Notes under the pieces: model-generated
Database searches by the model: none
Told to the model about the DNA's origin: nothing
The model's input: only the letters and a program-made list of their open reading frames with translations
Translations under genes and position numbers: made by a program
Part shown: positions 1 through 7,531 of the stretch, piece by piece
How the letters are laid out: every line of letters starts with the position of its first letter
Numbering within the stretch: position 1 is the stretch's first letter
Assembly (NCBI GenBank): GCA_902465145.1
Contig: CABQMD010000007.1
Span: 1 to 16,638, forward strand
Direction of reading: 5' to 3'
DNA: 16,638 bases
Source: an uncultured Succinatimonas sp.
GTDB lineage: Bacteria; Pseudomonadota; Gammaproteobacteria; Enterobacterales; Succinivibrionaceae

Positions 1-672
1 ATGCGTGGTCGCGGTCATGCCATGATCGGTACCGGTGTCGGAGAAGGCGCCAACTTCGTTGAAGATGCAGTGGAGCGTGCCATTCATTCTCCTCTTATCG
101 AGCCTGTGGACATTCAGTCGGCTGCTGGTCTTTTGGTTATGGTACGTACCAACCCGAATTTCCCGATCCTTAAATTTGAGCAGGTTAACTCCGCGGTACA
201 AGCCTATGCTGATACTGAAGCAGATTGTAAGTTCGGTCTTACTTTCGATGACACTATGCCTGAAGATCAGGTATCGGTTACGATCTTGATCACGGGAATA
301 AGTACTGCCGATACTGTGGCAGCTGAGACAGCAGCTTTACGCGGCAATGATGGTATACGTGCCGGAGTAAAACAGAACGGTTTCTATCACACTTACAGTG
401 GAATGCGTCCTGGATTCGGTACGGAAGCAGCCCCCAAAGGGCAAGTGTCATTCAGCGTAGGACAGGGTTCACAAACTCAGCAACGCAATGAAAATGCAGA
501 ATTCGGTAATACTTCTATTCCTTCATCCGTTGCAAATTTTACGGCAAGGCCCGTTGAACCTGAAATGCGGCAGCCTGCCGAGGTACCTGTAGGAAACAGC
601 AACAATGCAGAAGACGATCCTTCTGGGTTGTGGGACGAATTGCCTCCGATCCTTAGAAACCGTGCTGACTAA
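1..672 (+). CDS. ftsZ: Cell division protein FtsZ, C-terminal part (5' end outside window)
   Basis: FtsZ is the tubulin-like GTPase that forms the cytoplasmic division ring. The visible 223 residues begin just after the T7 catalytic loop of the family. The ATG at base 1 is an internal methionine, matching the start of the 'MGYAMMGSG' segment of E. coli FtsZ. Residues 1 to about 120 form the C-terminal tubulin-like domain (AMIGTGVGEG, then ERAIHSPLIEP). A low-complexity Q/N/S-rich linker covers about 125-200. The end, LWDELPPILRNRAD, corresponds to the conserved C-terminal peptide (DYLDIPAFLRKQAD in E. coli) that binds FtsA and ZipA. A strong terminator follows 20 bases after the stop, so read-through into lpxC should be limited. 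Identity is certain from the core and tail; only the N-terminal GTP-binding half is missing, because the window starts inside the gene. Confidence 0.97.
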   Translation: MRGRGHAMIGTGVGEGANFVEDAVERAIHSPLIEPVDIQSAAGLLVMVRTNPNFPILKFEQVNSAVQAYADTEADCKFGLTFDDTMPEDQVSVTILITGISTADTVAAETAALRGNDGIRAGVKQNGFYHTYSGMRPGFGTEAAPKGQVSFSVGQGSQTQQRNENAEFGNTSIPSSVANFTARPVEPEMRQPAEVPVGNSNNAEDDPSGLWDELPPILRNRAD

Positions 673-691
673 ATATTCCTTATAACAATGG

Positions 692-718
692 CCGGATCTT
701 TATGATCCGGTTTTTTTT
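692..718 (+). terminator. Rho-independent terminator after ftsZ
   Basis: A perfect 7-bp stem (CCGGATC 692-698 with GATCCGG 704-710) closes a 5-nt loop and runs straight into eight T residues (711-718). It lies 20 bases after the ftsZ stop and separates ftsZ from lpxC. Confidence 0.9.
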
Positions 719-782
719 ATATAAGACAGTGAAAAAACGGGATTGCAACCTGAGCAGATGGCGTTATTTGAGTTTCTGCAAA

Positions 783-791
783 TGTTATAAT
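783..791 (+). promoter_or_regulatory. Candidate extended -10 promoter for lpxC
   Basis: TGTTATAAT contains a perfect TATAAT (786-791) preceded by the TGn extension. At a 17-bp spacing the -35 position (763-768, GTTATT) is poor, which is usual for extended -10 promoters. It lies downstream of the ftsZ terminator and would give an lpxC leader of about 150 nt. Transcription start near 797 is inferred. Confidence 0.5.
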
Positions 792-810
792 GAATAAATC
801 TGAAGACAAT

Positions 811-935
811 TGCGGACAAAAAGGTCCGCAGTCTCCTGAATAAATATCAGATTGCAAATAAGAAATCCTCACAGGAGCTCTTTTTTGAAAGCAGTAAGGA
901 TTTTCCGTTATTAGTCGGAATACGTTCGTCGAACG
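811..935 (+). promoter_or_regulatory. Structured lpxC 5' leader with three inverted repeats
   Basis: Three dyads lie between the inferred promoter and the lpxC start. The first is a perfect 7-bp hairpin, TGCGGAC 811-817 with GTCCGCA 824-830. The second is a 7-bp long-range pairing, AAATCCT 863-869 with AGGATTT 897-903. The third is CGTTCG/CGAACG at 923-935, which runs into the Shine-Dalgarno GAGG (935-938). None is followed by a good T-run, so these are not obvious terminators. A regulatory role is inference. Confidence 0.35.
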
Positions 936-946
936 AGGCATCAGAC

Positions 947-1879
947 ATGGTGAAGCAGCGTACACTGGCAAAAACTATAGAGGTAACCGGAATAGGCTTG
1001 CACTCAGGAGCCAAGGTAAGTGCCGTGTTTTCACCGGCACCTGCCGGTACGGGTATTGTGTATACTCGTGGTGATCTCTCCCCTAAAGTTACGATGAAAT
1101 GTAGCGCTGATAATGTGCGTGATACGCAGTTGTGTACTGCTTTGGTCAATCAAGACGGGGTGCGCATTTCAACTGTTGAGCATCTAACTGCGGCTTTGTG
1201 TGCTTTGGGAATAGATAACCTTGCCGTCGAAGTGAATGCGCCTGAGCTTCCAGTGATGGACGGATCTTCTCAACCTTTTCTGTATCTTTTTGAAAAGGCA
1301 GGAATTAAGGAACTGGATGTCCCTCGTGAATTTTTGCGGGTAAAACGTAAGGTAAGGGTTGAAGATCATGAAAAGTGGGCCGAACTTAATCCGTCTGACG
1401 GCGGGTTTTTCATGGACCTGACTATCGATTTTAATCATCCTGCTATGGAAAAGTCGTTACAGCATTTTGCTTTTGATTTTTCCGGTAAGAGCTTTTTGGA
1501 GCAAGTTTCCCGCGCCAGAACCTTTTGTTTTATGCGCGATGTGGAATACATGCATGCTCATCATTTGGCATTGGGCGGTTCACTTGAAAATGCCGTGGTT
1601 TTGGATGATTACCGAGTAGTCAATCCTGAAGGTTTGAGATATCCGGATGAATTTGTAAAGCATAAGATGCTGGATGCCTGCGGTGATTTGTATATGAGTA
1701 CTCACAGTATTTTGGGCAGCTTCAAAGCATATAAAACCGGACATGCCTTAAATAATGCCTTATTGCGGGCTTTATTGTCAGATCCTCGTAATTATGAGGT
1801 CGTTTCGTTTGAAAACGAAGCTCAGGGAGCCATCGAATGCCTTTCTCCTCGAGCTGAGTTCAAATCTATTCTTGCCTAA
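947..1879 (+). CDS. lpxC: UDP-3-O-acyl-N-acetylglucosamine deacetylase LpxC
   Basis: LpxC is the zinc-dependent cytoplasmic deacetylase that catalyses the committed step of lipid A synthesis. The protein has 310 residues against 305 in E. coli. Zinc ligands are visible: H79 in the VEHL motif, and H239 and D243 in [13 protein letters not shown]78 is the expected catalytic base, and H266 lies in KTGHALNN. The [10 protein letters not shown] motif is at 102-111. The ATG at 947 has a GAGG Shine-Dalgarno (935-938) 8 nt upstream and aligns with the family N-terminus ([11 protein letters not shown]). Position after ftsZ is the standard arrangement. The next gene is ampD, 3 nt past the stop, rather than secM-secA as in E. 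coli. The leader contains inverted repeats, one running into the ribosome binding site. Confidence 0.97.
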   Translation: MVKQRTLAKTIEVTGIGLHSGAKVSAVFSPAPAGTGIVYTRGDLSPKVTMKCSADNVRDTQLCTALVNQDGVRISTVEHLTAALCALGIDNLAVEVNAPELPVMDGSSQPFLYLFEKAGIKELDVPREFLRVKRKVRVEDHEKWAELNPSDGGFFMDLTIDFNHPAMEKSLQHFAFDFSGKSFLEQVSRARTFCFMRDVEYMHAHHLALGGSLENAVVLDDYRVVNPEGLRYPDEFVKHKMLDACGDLYMSTHSILGSFKAYKTGHALNNALLRALLSDPRNYEVVSFENEAQGAIECLSPRAEFKSILA

Positions 1880-1882
1880 GTT

Positions 1883-2413
1883 TTGTTGACTATAGAACAC
1901 GGATGGATGCAGGAAGTGAGGCATAAACCCACTTCCCGTTTCAATCATCGTCCAGAAGGGGCGATAATCTCGTTAATTGTGATCCACTATATTTCTCTTC
2001 CGCCGAATTGTTTCGGCGGTCACTATGTAGATGATCTTTTTACAGGTGAGCTTGACGAAAACGCGCATCCGTATTTTAAAGGCCTGTCTTCTTTTGAATG
2101 TTCTTCGCACCTGTTTATAAATCGAAAAGGTCTTATAACTCAATATGTTTCTTTTGATGAAAGGGCATGGCATGCCGGACGTTCCTCGTATAACGGTCAC
2201 AAAGAGTGCAACGATTACAGCATAGGTATTGAGCTTGAGGGATGTTCGTATTGTGCATACACTAATGAACAGTATAAAGCTCTTAAAGAGTGCGTAAATG
2301 TTTTGAAGAAAACTTATCCTGCTATCGAAAATAATTTGGCAGGACACAGTGAGGTAGCTCCCGGCCGTAAACAGGATCCCGGTCCTTTTTTTGACTGGTC
2401 TTTGTTTCGTTAA
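1883..2413 (+). CDS. ampD: 1,6-anhydro-N-acetylmuramyl-L-alanine amidase AmpD
   Basis: AmpD is a cytoplasmic zinc amidase that removes the peptide from 1,6-anhydroMurNAc-peptides during cell wall recycling. In many gammaproteobacteria its loss induces AmpC beta-lactamase. The 176-residue protein has the family motifs HYISLPPNCFGG and DYSIGIELEG. Zinc ligands H35, H155 and D165 are in place, and K163 matches the catalytic lysine region (GRKQDPGP). I take the TTG at 1883 as the start, because the residues from there (LTIEHGW) align with the E. coli N-terminus (LLEEGW). The first in-frame ATG, at 1907, would remove them. No good Shine-Dalgarno precedes the TTG. It lies 3 nt after the lpxC stop, which suggests translational coupling. 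The usual partner ampE is absent downstream. Confidence 0.94.
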   Translation: MLTIEHGWMQEVRHKPTSRFNHRPEGAIISLIVIHYISLPPNCFGGHYVDDLFTGELDENAHPYFKGLSSFECSSHLFINRKGLITQYVSFDERAWHAGRSSYNGHKECNDYSIGIELEGCSYCAYTNEQYKALKECVNVLKKTYPAIENNLAGHSEVAPGRKQDPGPFFDWSLFR

Positions 2414-2479
2414 ATCGGGACAGAATATCAAGATTATTATCTTAGACAGAACACATTTCAGGAAAAAAGAGGAACCTAG

Positions 2480-5041
2480 ATGTCAAATTGGCTGACGAAT
2501 TATTATGCTAAAAAAGAAGCCCGTGAACGTATTGGCACCGTGGCTTTGCCGCTTAATGAGGAAGAAACTCAAGAGTTATGCGGTTTGTTGCAAAATCCTC
2601 CTGCAGGAAGCGAAAATGAACTCCTGTATCTTATATCGCAGCGAGTAAATCCTGGAGTTGATGCTTCATCAAAGATAAAGGCAGCTTTTTTACACGCGTT
2701 GGCTATCGGAACGGCGGAAAGTCCTTTAATTTCCCCGGTTAAAGCGGTTGAACTCTTAGGCGGTATGAAAGGCGGATACAATACAGCCTATCTTGTTTCT
2801 CTGCTATCTGACGATACTTTGGGAGAGTATGCATGCAAAGCTTTGTCAGATACCTTGATGGTATATGATGCTTTTTCTGATGTGACGCATTTGGCTGAAC
2901 AAGGTTGCGTATCGGCAAAAGCTTTGATTGAAGACTGGGCTTCGGCATCGTGGTTTACAAAGCGCGCTGTTTTGCCAAAAAAGATCACTCTAACAGTATT
3001 TAAGGTAGCAGGTGAAATCAATACCGACGATTTCTCGCCTGCTCCTGATGCATGGTCTCGTCCGGATATTCCGTTGCATGCCAGAGCCATGTTCAAGAAT
3101 TCCCGAGAAGATATCAAAGCCGATGAAGAAGGAGTAACAGGTCCTTTAACAATTATTGATGAACTGAAGTCCAAAGGGTACCCTTTGTTGTTCGCAGGAG
3201 ATGTGGTCGGTACGGGATCATCACGAAAAAGTGCGGCAAATTCTCTTATCTGGCATATTGGAAATGATATTCCAGGTGTGCCCAACAAACGATCCGGTGG
3301 TTTTGTAATAGGAGGAAAAATAGCGCCTATTTTTTATACTACGCTGGAGGATTCAGGGGCTTTGCCTATTGAAGGTGATGTATCACGTCTTGAATGCGGT
3401 CAGATCGTGGATTTGAATGTTTATGACGGAACGATTACTTCTCATGACAATGGTGAAGTTTTATCACGTTTTGAACTGAAAACGACGACCCTGCTTGATG
3501 AAGTCAGAGCAGGAGGTCGTATCAATTTAATTATAGGTAAATCTCTGACCAACAAAGCCAGGGCCTATATGGATCTGGAAAAGAGTGAGGTATTTGCTCA
3601 GAGACTGTCAAGTAAGTCCAAGGGCGGTTTTACCAGAGCACAAAAGATAGTAGGACGTGCCTGCGGTCTTGAAGGGGTGAGACCCGGAGATTACTGCGAG
3701 GTAAATGTGACTACGGTGGGATCTCAGGATACTACTGGACCTATGACACGTGACGAATTGTCTGATCTTGCTTGTTTGCGTTTTCAGGCACCGCTTGTTA
3801 TGCAGTCTTTTTGTCATACAGCAGCTTATCCTAAATGCGTAGATATAAAAACTCAGCACTCTTTGCCTGAATTTATGATCAATCGAGGCGGCGTGGCTCT
3901 GCGTCCTGGGGACGGCGTGATTCATACTTGGCTTAACCGCATGTGTCTTCCTGATACCGTAGGTACCGGCGGAGATTCTCATACCAGAATGCCTTTGGGA
4001 ATTTCTTTCCCTGCAGGGTCCGGTTTGGTTGCCTTTGCTGCGGCTACTGGAACCATGCCTCTTGACATGCCTGAATCGGTTTTGGTCAGATTCCACGGAA
4101 CATGTCGTCCAGGGATCACGCTTAGAGATCTTGTCCATGCCATTCCTTATTTTGCCATCAAAAAAGGTCTTTTGACTGTTCCCAAAAAGAACAAAGTCAA
4201 TGTTTTCTCCGGACGTATCTTGGAAATAGAAGGACTTGAGAATTTAAGTTGTGAACATGCGTTTGAGCTTGCTGACGCATCTGCGGAGCGTTCGGCCGCA
4301 GGTTGCGCTATAAAATTATCGCAAAAAAGTGTTGAAACTTATTTGCGATCGAATGCAGCCTTGCTCAGGATCATGGCAAAAGAGGGATATGAGTGTGCCG
4401 ATGCCTTGGTAAAAAGGGCCGAGGCTATGGAGCATTGGCTCAAAACCCCTGAACTTATTGAGGCAGATCCTGATTGTAGTTATGCTGCGATATTGGATAT
4501 TGATTGTAATGAGATCACAGAGCCAATCGTGTGTTGTCCCAATGATCCTGATGATGCAAAATTGCTGTCGGAGGTAGCCGGAGATAATATAGATGAGGTA
4601 TTCATCGGTTCGTGTATGACAAATATAGGTCATTATCGTGCCGCAACCGCTATTTTAGGTCAGCAAAACGGTGAAGTGCCGGTAAGATTGTGGATGACTC
4701 CTCCTACCCGCATGGATCGTCATGAATTGACTGAAGAAGGTTTGCTTTCCGTATTGGGAAAAGCCGGTGCTCGCATTGAAATTCCTGGATGCTCGCTGTG
4801 TATGGGAAATCAGGCAAGAGTTCGAGATCATGCCAAAGTGATATCTACTTCAACGCGCAATTTCCCAAATCGTTTGGGCAACGGCGCTGACGTATATTTA
4901 GGATCTGCCGAGCTTGCTGCGGTAACAGCGCGTCTTGGACGTTTGCCTGATCCTGAAGAATATTTTAAAGAAACAGCGGTTTTAAACGGCAAGGAGAAAG
5001 AGATCTATTCACTTTTGAATTTTTCTGAATGTGTGGATTGA
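2480..5041 (+). CDS. acnB: Aconitate hydratase B (bifunctional 2-methylisocitrate dehydratase family)
   Basis: AcnB interconverts citrate and isocitrate through a [4Fe-4S] cluster in the cytoplasm. The protein has 853 residues (865 in E. coli; the C-terminal tail is shorter). Domain order is as in AcnB rather than AcnA: an N-terminal HEAT-like domain (about 1-160), then the swivelling domain (about 165-375, with GDVVGTGSSRKSA), then the catalytic domains. Cluster cysteines are C712 (FIGSCMTN), C771 and C774 (GCSLCMGNQ), matching E. coli 710, 769 and 772. TVGTGGDSHTRMPLGISFP is also present. The ATG at 2480 has AGAGGA 6 nt upstream. The 66-base gap after ampD has no clear terminator. A large hairpin follows the stop. 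In E. coli, apo-AcnB binds its own 3' UTR; whether that holds here is unknown. Confidence 0.98.
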   Translation: MSNWLTNYYAKKEARERIGTVALPLNEEETQELCGLLQNPPAGSENELLYLISQRVNPGVDASSKIKAAFLHALAIGTAESPLISPVKAVELLGGMKGGYNTAYLVSLLSDDTLGEYACKALSDTLMVYDAFSDVTHLAEQGCVSAKALIEDWASASWFTKRAVLPKKITLTVFKVAGEINTDDFSPAPDAWSRPDIPLHARAMFKNSREDIKADEEGVTGPLTIIDELKSKGYPLLFAGDVVGTGSSRKSAANSLIWHIGNDIPGVPNKRSGGFVIGGKIAPIFYTTLEDSGALPIEGDVSRLECGQIVDLNVYDGTITSHDNGEVLSRFELKTTTLLDEVRAGGRINLIIGKSLTNKARAYMDLEKSEVFAQRLSSKSKGGFTRAQKIVGRACGLEGVRPGDYCEVNVTTVGSQDTTGPMTRDELSDLACLRFQAPLVMQSFCHTAAYPKCVDIKTQHSLPEFMINRGGVALRPGDGVIHTWLNRMCLPDTVGTGGDSHTRMPLGISFPAGSGLVAFAAATGTMPLDMPESVLVRFHGTCRPGITLRDLVHAIPYFAIKKGLLTVPKKNKVNVFSGRILEIEGLENLSCEHAFELADASAERSAAGCAIKLSQKSVETYLRSNAALLRIMAKEGYECADALVKRAEAMEHWLKTPELIEADPDCSYAAILDIDCNEITEPIVCCPNDPDDAKLLSEVAGDNIDEVFIGSCMTNIGHYRAATAILGQQNGEVPVRLWMTPPTRMDRHELTEEGLLSVLGKAGARIEIPGCSLCMGNQARVRDHAKVISTSTRNFPNRLGNGADVYLGSAELAAVTARLGRLPDPEEYFKETAVLNGKEKEIYSLLNFSECVD

Positions 5042-5052
5042 GACATTGACTC

Positions 5053-5099
5053 TGCAACATGTCAGTGAGGAAAACAGATTTTCTTCTTCACGTGTTGCA
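5053..5099 (+). other. Large stem-loop in the acnB 3' region
   Basis: The outer stem is 8 bp (TGCAACAT 5053-5060 with GTGTTGCA 5092-5099, one G-U). A 4-nt bulge (5061-5064) follows. The inner stem is 8 bp (GTGAGGAA 5065-5072 with TTCTTCAC 5084-5091, one G-U), with an 11-nt loop. It starts 12 bases after the acnB stop and is not followed by a T-run, so it does not look like a standard terminator. Processing, mRNA stability or protein binding are possible roles (inference). Confidence 0.55.
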
Positions 5100-5130
5100 T
5101 GTATTAAGCCACAAGTATTCTCGGGCACAA

Positions 5131-5139
5131 TGCTATAAT
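5131..5139 (+). promoter_or_regulatory. Candidate extended -10 promoter for mdh
   Basis: TGCTATAAT carries a perfect TATAAT (5134-5139) with the TGn extension. The -35 position at 17-bp spacing (5111-5116, ACAAGT) is weak. It lies between the acnB hairpin and mdh and would give a leader of about 80 nt. Confidence 0.55.
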
Positions 5140-5160
5140 GACTAAGTTTAAAAAGACTAT

Positions 5161-5198
5161 TCCGCTCTTTGCCGTTAATATGCGAGGAAAGAGCCGGA
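5161..5198 (+). promoter_or_regulatory. mdh leader hairpin
   Basis: TCCGCTCTTT (5161-5170) pairs over 10 bp with 5188-5198, with a single bulged C. The loop is 17 nt. A five-T run (5202-5206) follows after a 3-nt gap, so it could act as a weak terminator or attenuator, or as an mRNA-stabilising structure. It ends about 20 bases before the mdh Shine-Dalgarno. The role is inference. Confidence 0.4.
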
Positions 5199-5226
5199 TG
5201 ATTTTTCATATTGATAGGAGTAACTC

Positions 5227-6201
5227 ATGAAAGTTGCAGTTTTAGGCGCTGCCGGCGGAATCGGTCAGCCTTTGTCCTTAATTCTCAAGACCAATCTTCC
5301 TGCTGGATCCCAGCTTAGCCTCTATGATGTCGCACCGTTTACTCCGGGTGTGGCAAAAGATCTTAGCCACATCCCCACTGATGTTGAAGTCGAAGGCTTT
5401 ACCGGAGCTCCCAATGATGCTGCTCCTGTTCAGCAGTGCGTTAAAGATGCCGATGTAGTCGTGATCTCTGCAGGCGTTGCCCGTAAGCCCGGTATGACTC
5501 GCGATGATCTGTTTAAGATCAACGCATCCATCATTGCAGGTCTCGTGAACAATGTGGCTAAGGCCGCTCCTAAGGCTTGCATTGCCATTATCACCAACCC
5601 TGTCAATTCAACCGTACCTATTGCATCTGAGGTTTTGAAGGCTCGCGGCGTTTATGATGCTCACCGTTTGTTCGGTGTTTCCGTGCTCGATACTCTGCGT
5701 TCTGAGACATTCTTGGGTGAGGAATTCGGTGTTTCCAAGAAAGACATCCGTATCAATGTGATCGGCGGTCACAGCGGCGTAACCATCATTCCTCTGCTCT
5801 CAAAGACCTTGGGTTATGACGGTTTAAGTCAGGAACGCATCGAAGCTTTGACTGTACGTATCCAGAATGCTGGTACTGAAGTTGTCGAAGCCAAGGCCGG
5901 TGCAGGTTCTGCCACCTTGTCAATGGCCGCTGCCGGTGCCCGTTTTGCTCTTAAGATCGTCGAAGGTCTGCAGGGATATACCGGTGTTACCGAAAATGCA
6001 TATGTGGAAGGCGGTTCTAAGTATGGTCAGTTCTTCGCTCAGCGCGTTCTTTTTGGAAAGAACGGTTGGGAGAAAACTATCGACTTTGGTAAGGTGTCTG
6101 CTTATGAGCAACAACTTATCGACGGCGCCGCAGAGACCCTTAAGAAGAATATTGATAAGGGTATTGAATTCGGTAAGCAGTGGGCTGCCGATAATCAGTA
6201 A
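5227..6201 (+). CDS. mdh: Malate dehydrogenase (NAD-dependent)
   Basis: Mdh interconverts malate and oxaloacetate with NAD(H) in the cytoplasm. In a fermenter it would run toward malate on the reductive branch to succinate (inference). The protein has 324 residues (312 in E. coli). The Rossmann motif GAAGGIG is at 7-13. Substrate-binding arginines R86, R92 and R158 and the catalytic pair D155 and H182 (GGHSGVT) are present. ITNPVNS at 122-128 is typical. A small insertion around 67-72 and a longer C-terminus account for the extra length relative to E. coli. The ATG at 5227 has AGGAG about 7 nt upstream. The gene looks monocistronic: its own extended -10 promoter lies upstream and a strong terminator downstream. 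In E. coli, mdh neighbours degS; here they are about 9 kb apart. Confidence 0.98.
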   Translation: MKVAVLGAAGGIGQPLSLILKTNLPAGSQLSLYDVAPFTPGVAKDLSHIPTDVEVEGFTGAPNDAAPVQQCVKDADVVVISAGVARKPGMTRDDLFKINASIIAGLVNNVAKAAPKACIAIITNPVNSTVPIASEVLKARGVYDAHRLFGVSVLDTLRSETFLGEEFGVSKKDIRINVIGGHSGVTIIPLLSKTLGYDGLSQERIEALTVRIQNAGTEVVEAKAGAGSATLSMAAAGARFALKIVEGLQGYTGVTENAYVEGGSKYGQFFAQRVLFGKNGWEKTIDFGKVSAYEQQLIDGAAETLKKNIDKGIEFGKQWAADNQ

Positions 6202-6223
6202 TATCTGATCGTCAATAAAAAAA

Positions 6224-6260
6224 GACCCTCCTGAGTAATCTTAGGGGGGTCGTTTTTTTT
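6224..6260 (+). terminator. Rho-independent terminator after mdh
   Basis: GACCCTCCT (6224-6232) pairs with AGGGGGGTC (6243-6251) over 9 bp with one G-U pair and a 10-nt loop. A G and then eight T residues follow (6253-6260). Confidence 0.88.
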
Positions 6261-6330
6261 CTGTAGCTAAAGATTTTATACGATATGTACGTTAATAATA
6301 TGTGGTTTACAGAAGATAAAGAGGTTGGGC

Positions 6331-7056
6331 ATGAAAAAATTCGCCTTATGCATTTTGATACTGGGGTTAATTCCGGTATTTGGGGCAGAGGCGCAGCAGA
6401 GTGCAAAATATGATGCCGTTACCAGTTCACAGGCTCTTGCTGTGCAGGCAGGTATAAATGCCGATGTTAAAAATATCGGTTCTGAACTTGAGAAGGATGA
6501 AGCAAGCGAGGAAGTCTATTCTTCATCAATCCTTAATCGCATTATTGAAGATCATGAACTTATTTCTGTGGTGAGAGATCGTGATCGTTGTCAATTTACC
6601 CCAGATATTGAAGACAGAGCCCGTTTGGTACAACTGCCTGTATTTATGTTTGCCTGGGGAGATATGCTGGTTAACGGTGTGTGTGTAAAAAAAGATGAAG
6701 AACTTGGATTATCGTATATAGAAAAAGCAGCAGACAATGCCTACGGCCCTGCACTTGAACGTCTTTCTTTTTATTATGAAAAAGGATTTTTGGTAAGCCG
6801 CAATAAAGCGTTGTCAGAACGCTATATGCATACTTCTGCCGTTTTGGGATCAAAAAGCGGACGCTTGGGGTGGGCTGATATGTTGGTACGAGGATTCGGA
6901 ACTCCATCTATGTATGAGGAAGCGTTCGGTTGGCTTTATCATGCCGATTATCATGATGAATATTCAAAACTTAAACAACGTTACCTGGAAAAGGAGTTGG
7001 AAAGACGTTTGCCTCCTGAGGTGATCGCTCGCAGTCAGCAGTTAAATTACAATTAG
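6331..7056 (+). CDS. motX: MotX-like sodium-driven flagellar motor protein (Sel1 repeats)
   Basis: MotX is a periplasmic protein of the T ring that, with MotY, anchors PomA/PomB stators to sodium-driven polar flagella. I chose the ATG at 6331 because AAAGAGG lies 6 nt upstream; an in-frame TTG at 6325 is unlikely. The 241-residue product begins with a signal peptide (lysines at 2-3, hydrophobic core, likely cleavage after AEA at 19-21). From about 68 onward it resembles what I remember of Vibrio MotX: DRCQFTPDIEDRA, then WGDMLVNGVCV, Sel1-like repeats, and YEEAFGWLYHA. Cysteines C87 and C118 sit where MotX has conserved cysteines. The segment at about 22-65 is longer than in Vibrio MotX. No other flagellar gene is in the window, which is common for motX. 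A generic Sel1-repeat protein is the alternative. Confidence 0.75.
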   Translation: MKKFALCILILGLIPVFGAEAQQSAKYDAVTSSQALAVQAGINADVKNIGSELEKDEASEEVYSSSILNRIIEDHELISVVRDRDRCQFTPDIEDRARLVQLPVFMFAWGDMLVNGVCVKKDEELGLSYIEKAADNAYGPALERLSFYYEKGFLVSRNKALSERYMHTSAVLGSKSGRLGWADMLVRGFGTPSMYEEAFGWLYHADYHDEYSKLKQRYLEKELERRLPPEVIARSQQLNYN

Positions 7057-7089
7057 AGACGGGATTTATTCAAAACAATGTGCGTCATC

Positions 7090-7110
7090 AGCCGAATGAA
7101 TGCGGCTTTT
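7090..7110 (+). terminator. Weak terminator-like hairpin after motX
   Basis: AGCCG (7090-7094) and CGGCT (7103-7107) form a 5-bp stem with an 8-nt loop, followed by only three more T residues. It lies 33 bases after the motX stop. The stem and T-run are short, so its efficiency is doubtful. Confidence 0.4.
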
Positions 7111-7243
7111 GAGCTCAAATAAAAACGTCAGCTATTTTCGCTTGCAGATTTCAGATACAGTTCTTGCAGAATTCATTCATCATGTTCTAGTTTGCCGGTA
7201 TCAGATAATTGTGACGCCGGACAGACGCATGATCAGATCTGCG

Positions 7244-7249
7244 TATAAT
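7244..7249 (+). promoter_or_regulatory. TATAAT -10-like element in the motX-ffh gap
   Basis: A perfect TATAAT is overlapped upstream by an imperfect dyad (ACGCA 7225-7229 with TGCGT 7240-7244). The -35 position at 17-bp spacing (ACAGAC, 7221-7226) is poor. It could start a transcript running toward ffh or a short RNA ending near 7531. Confidence 0.35.
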
Positions 7250-7490
7250 TTCCCGCTCAAGGCAAATCATTGTTAAGTATTGAGAGCGAAAATGTTGTCT
7301 CTCGTATACAATTAGTCCCATGCTGAACTTGACGGCTTCTCCTGCCTAAGGGGATGATCCTCATAGAACTTTGGCGATAGTTTCGGCGGTGTTCTTTTGC
7401 TGACAGCTATGATGTTTGCTTGGTAGTGAACCTTGGCTATCCGCACCTTGGTTTGTTTCCGAACAAAGGCATTATAACGCCGGTGAAAAC

Positions 7491-7531
7491 AAAACTGAGC
7501 CGTATATCCTTGAAGCAAAAATCAGTTTTTT
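7491..7531 (+). terminator. Terminator-like dyad in the motX-ffh gap
   Basis: AAAACTGA (7491-7498) pairs perfectly with TCAGTTTT (7522-7529), leading into a run of seven T residues (7525-7531). The loop of 23 nt is long and the stem is A/T-rich, so this is only a candidate. Confidence 0.3.

Noticed and set aside
3608..4138. 176-codon antisense frame inside acnB
   Set aside because: It is the complement of strongly conserved AcnB sequence with no sign of its own coding signals.
5063..5068. CAGTGA in the acnB 3' hairpin, the apical loop sequence of eukaryotic iron-responsive elements
   Set aside because: The five bases on either side do not pair and there is no properly placed bulged C; the hexamer sits in the bulge and inner stem, not in a loop.
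5867..6208. 113-codon open frame overlapping the end of mdh on the same strand
   Set aside because: It lies in a shifted frame wholly inside mdh apart from its last few bases, has no ribosome binding site, and mdh is unambiguous.
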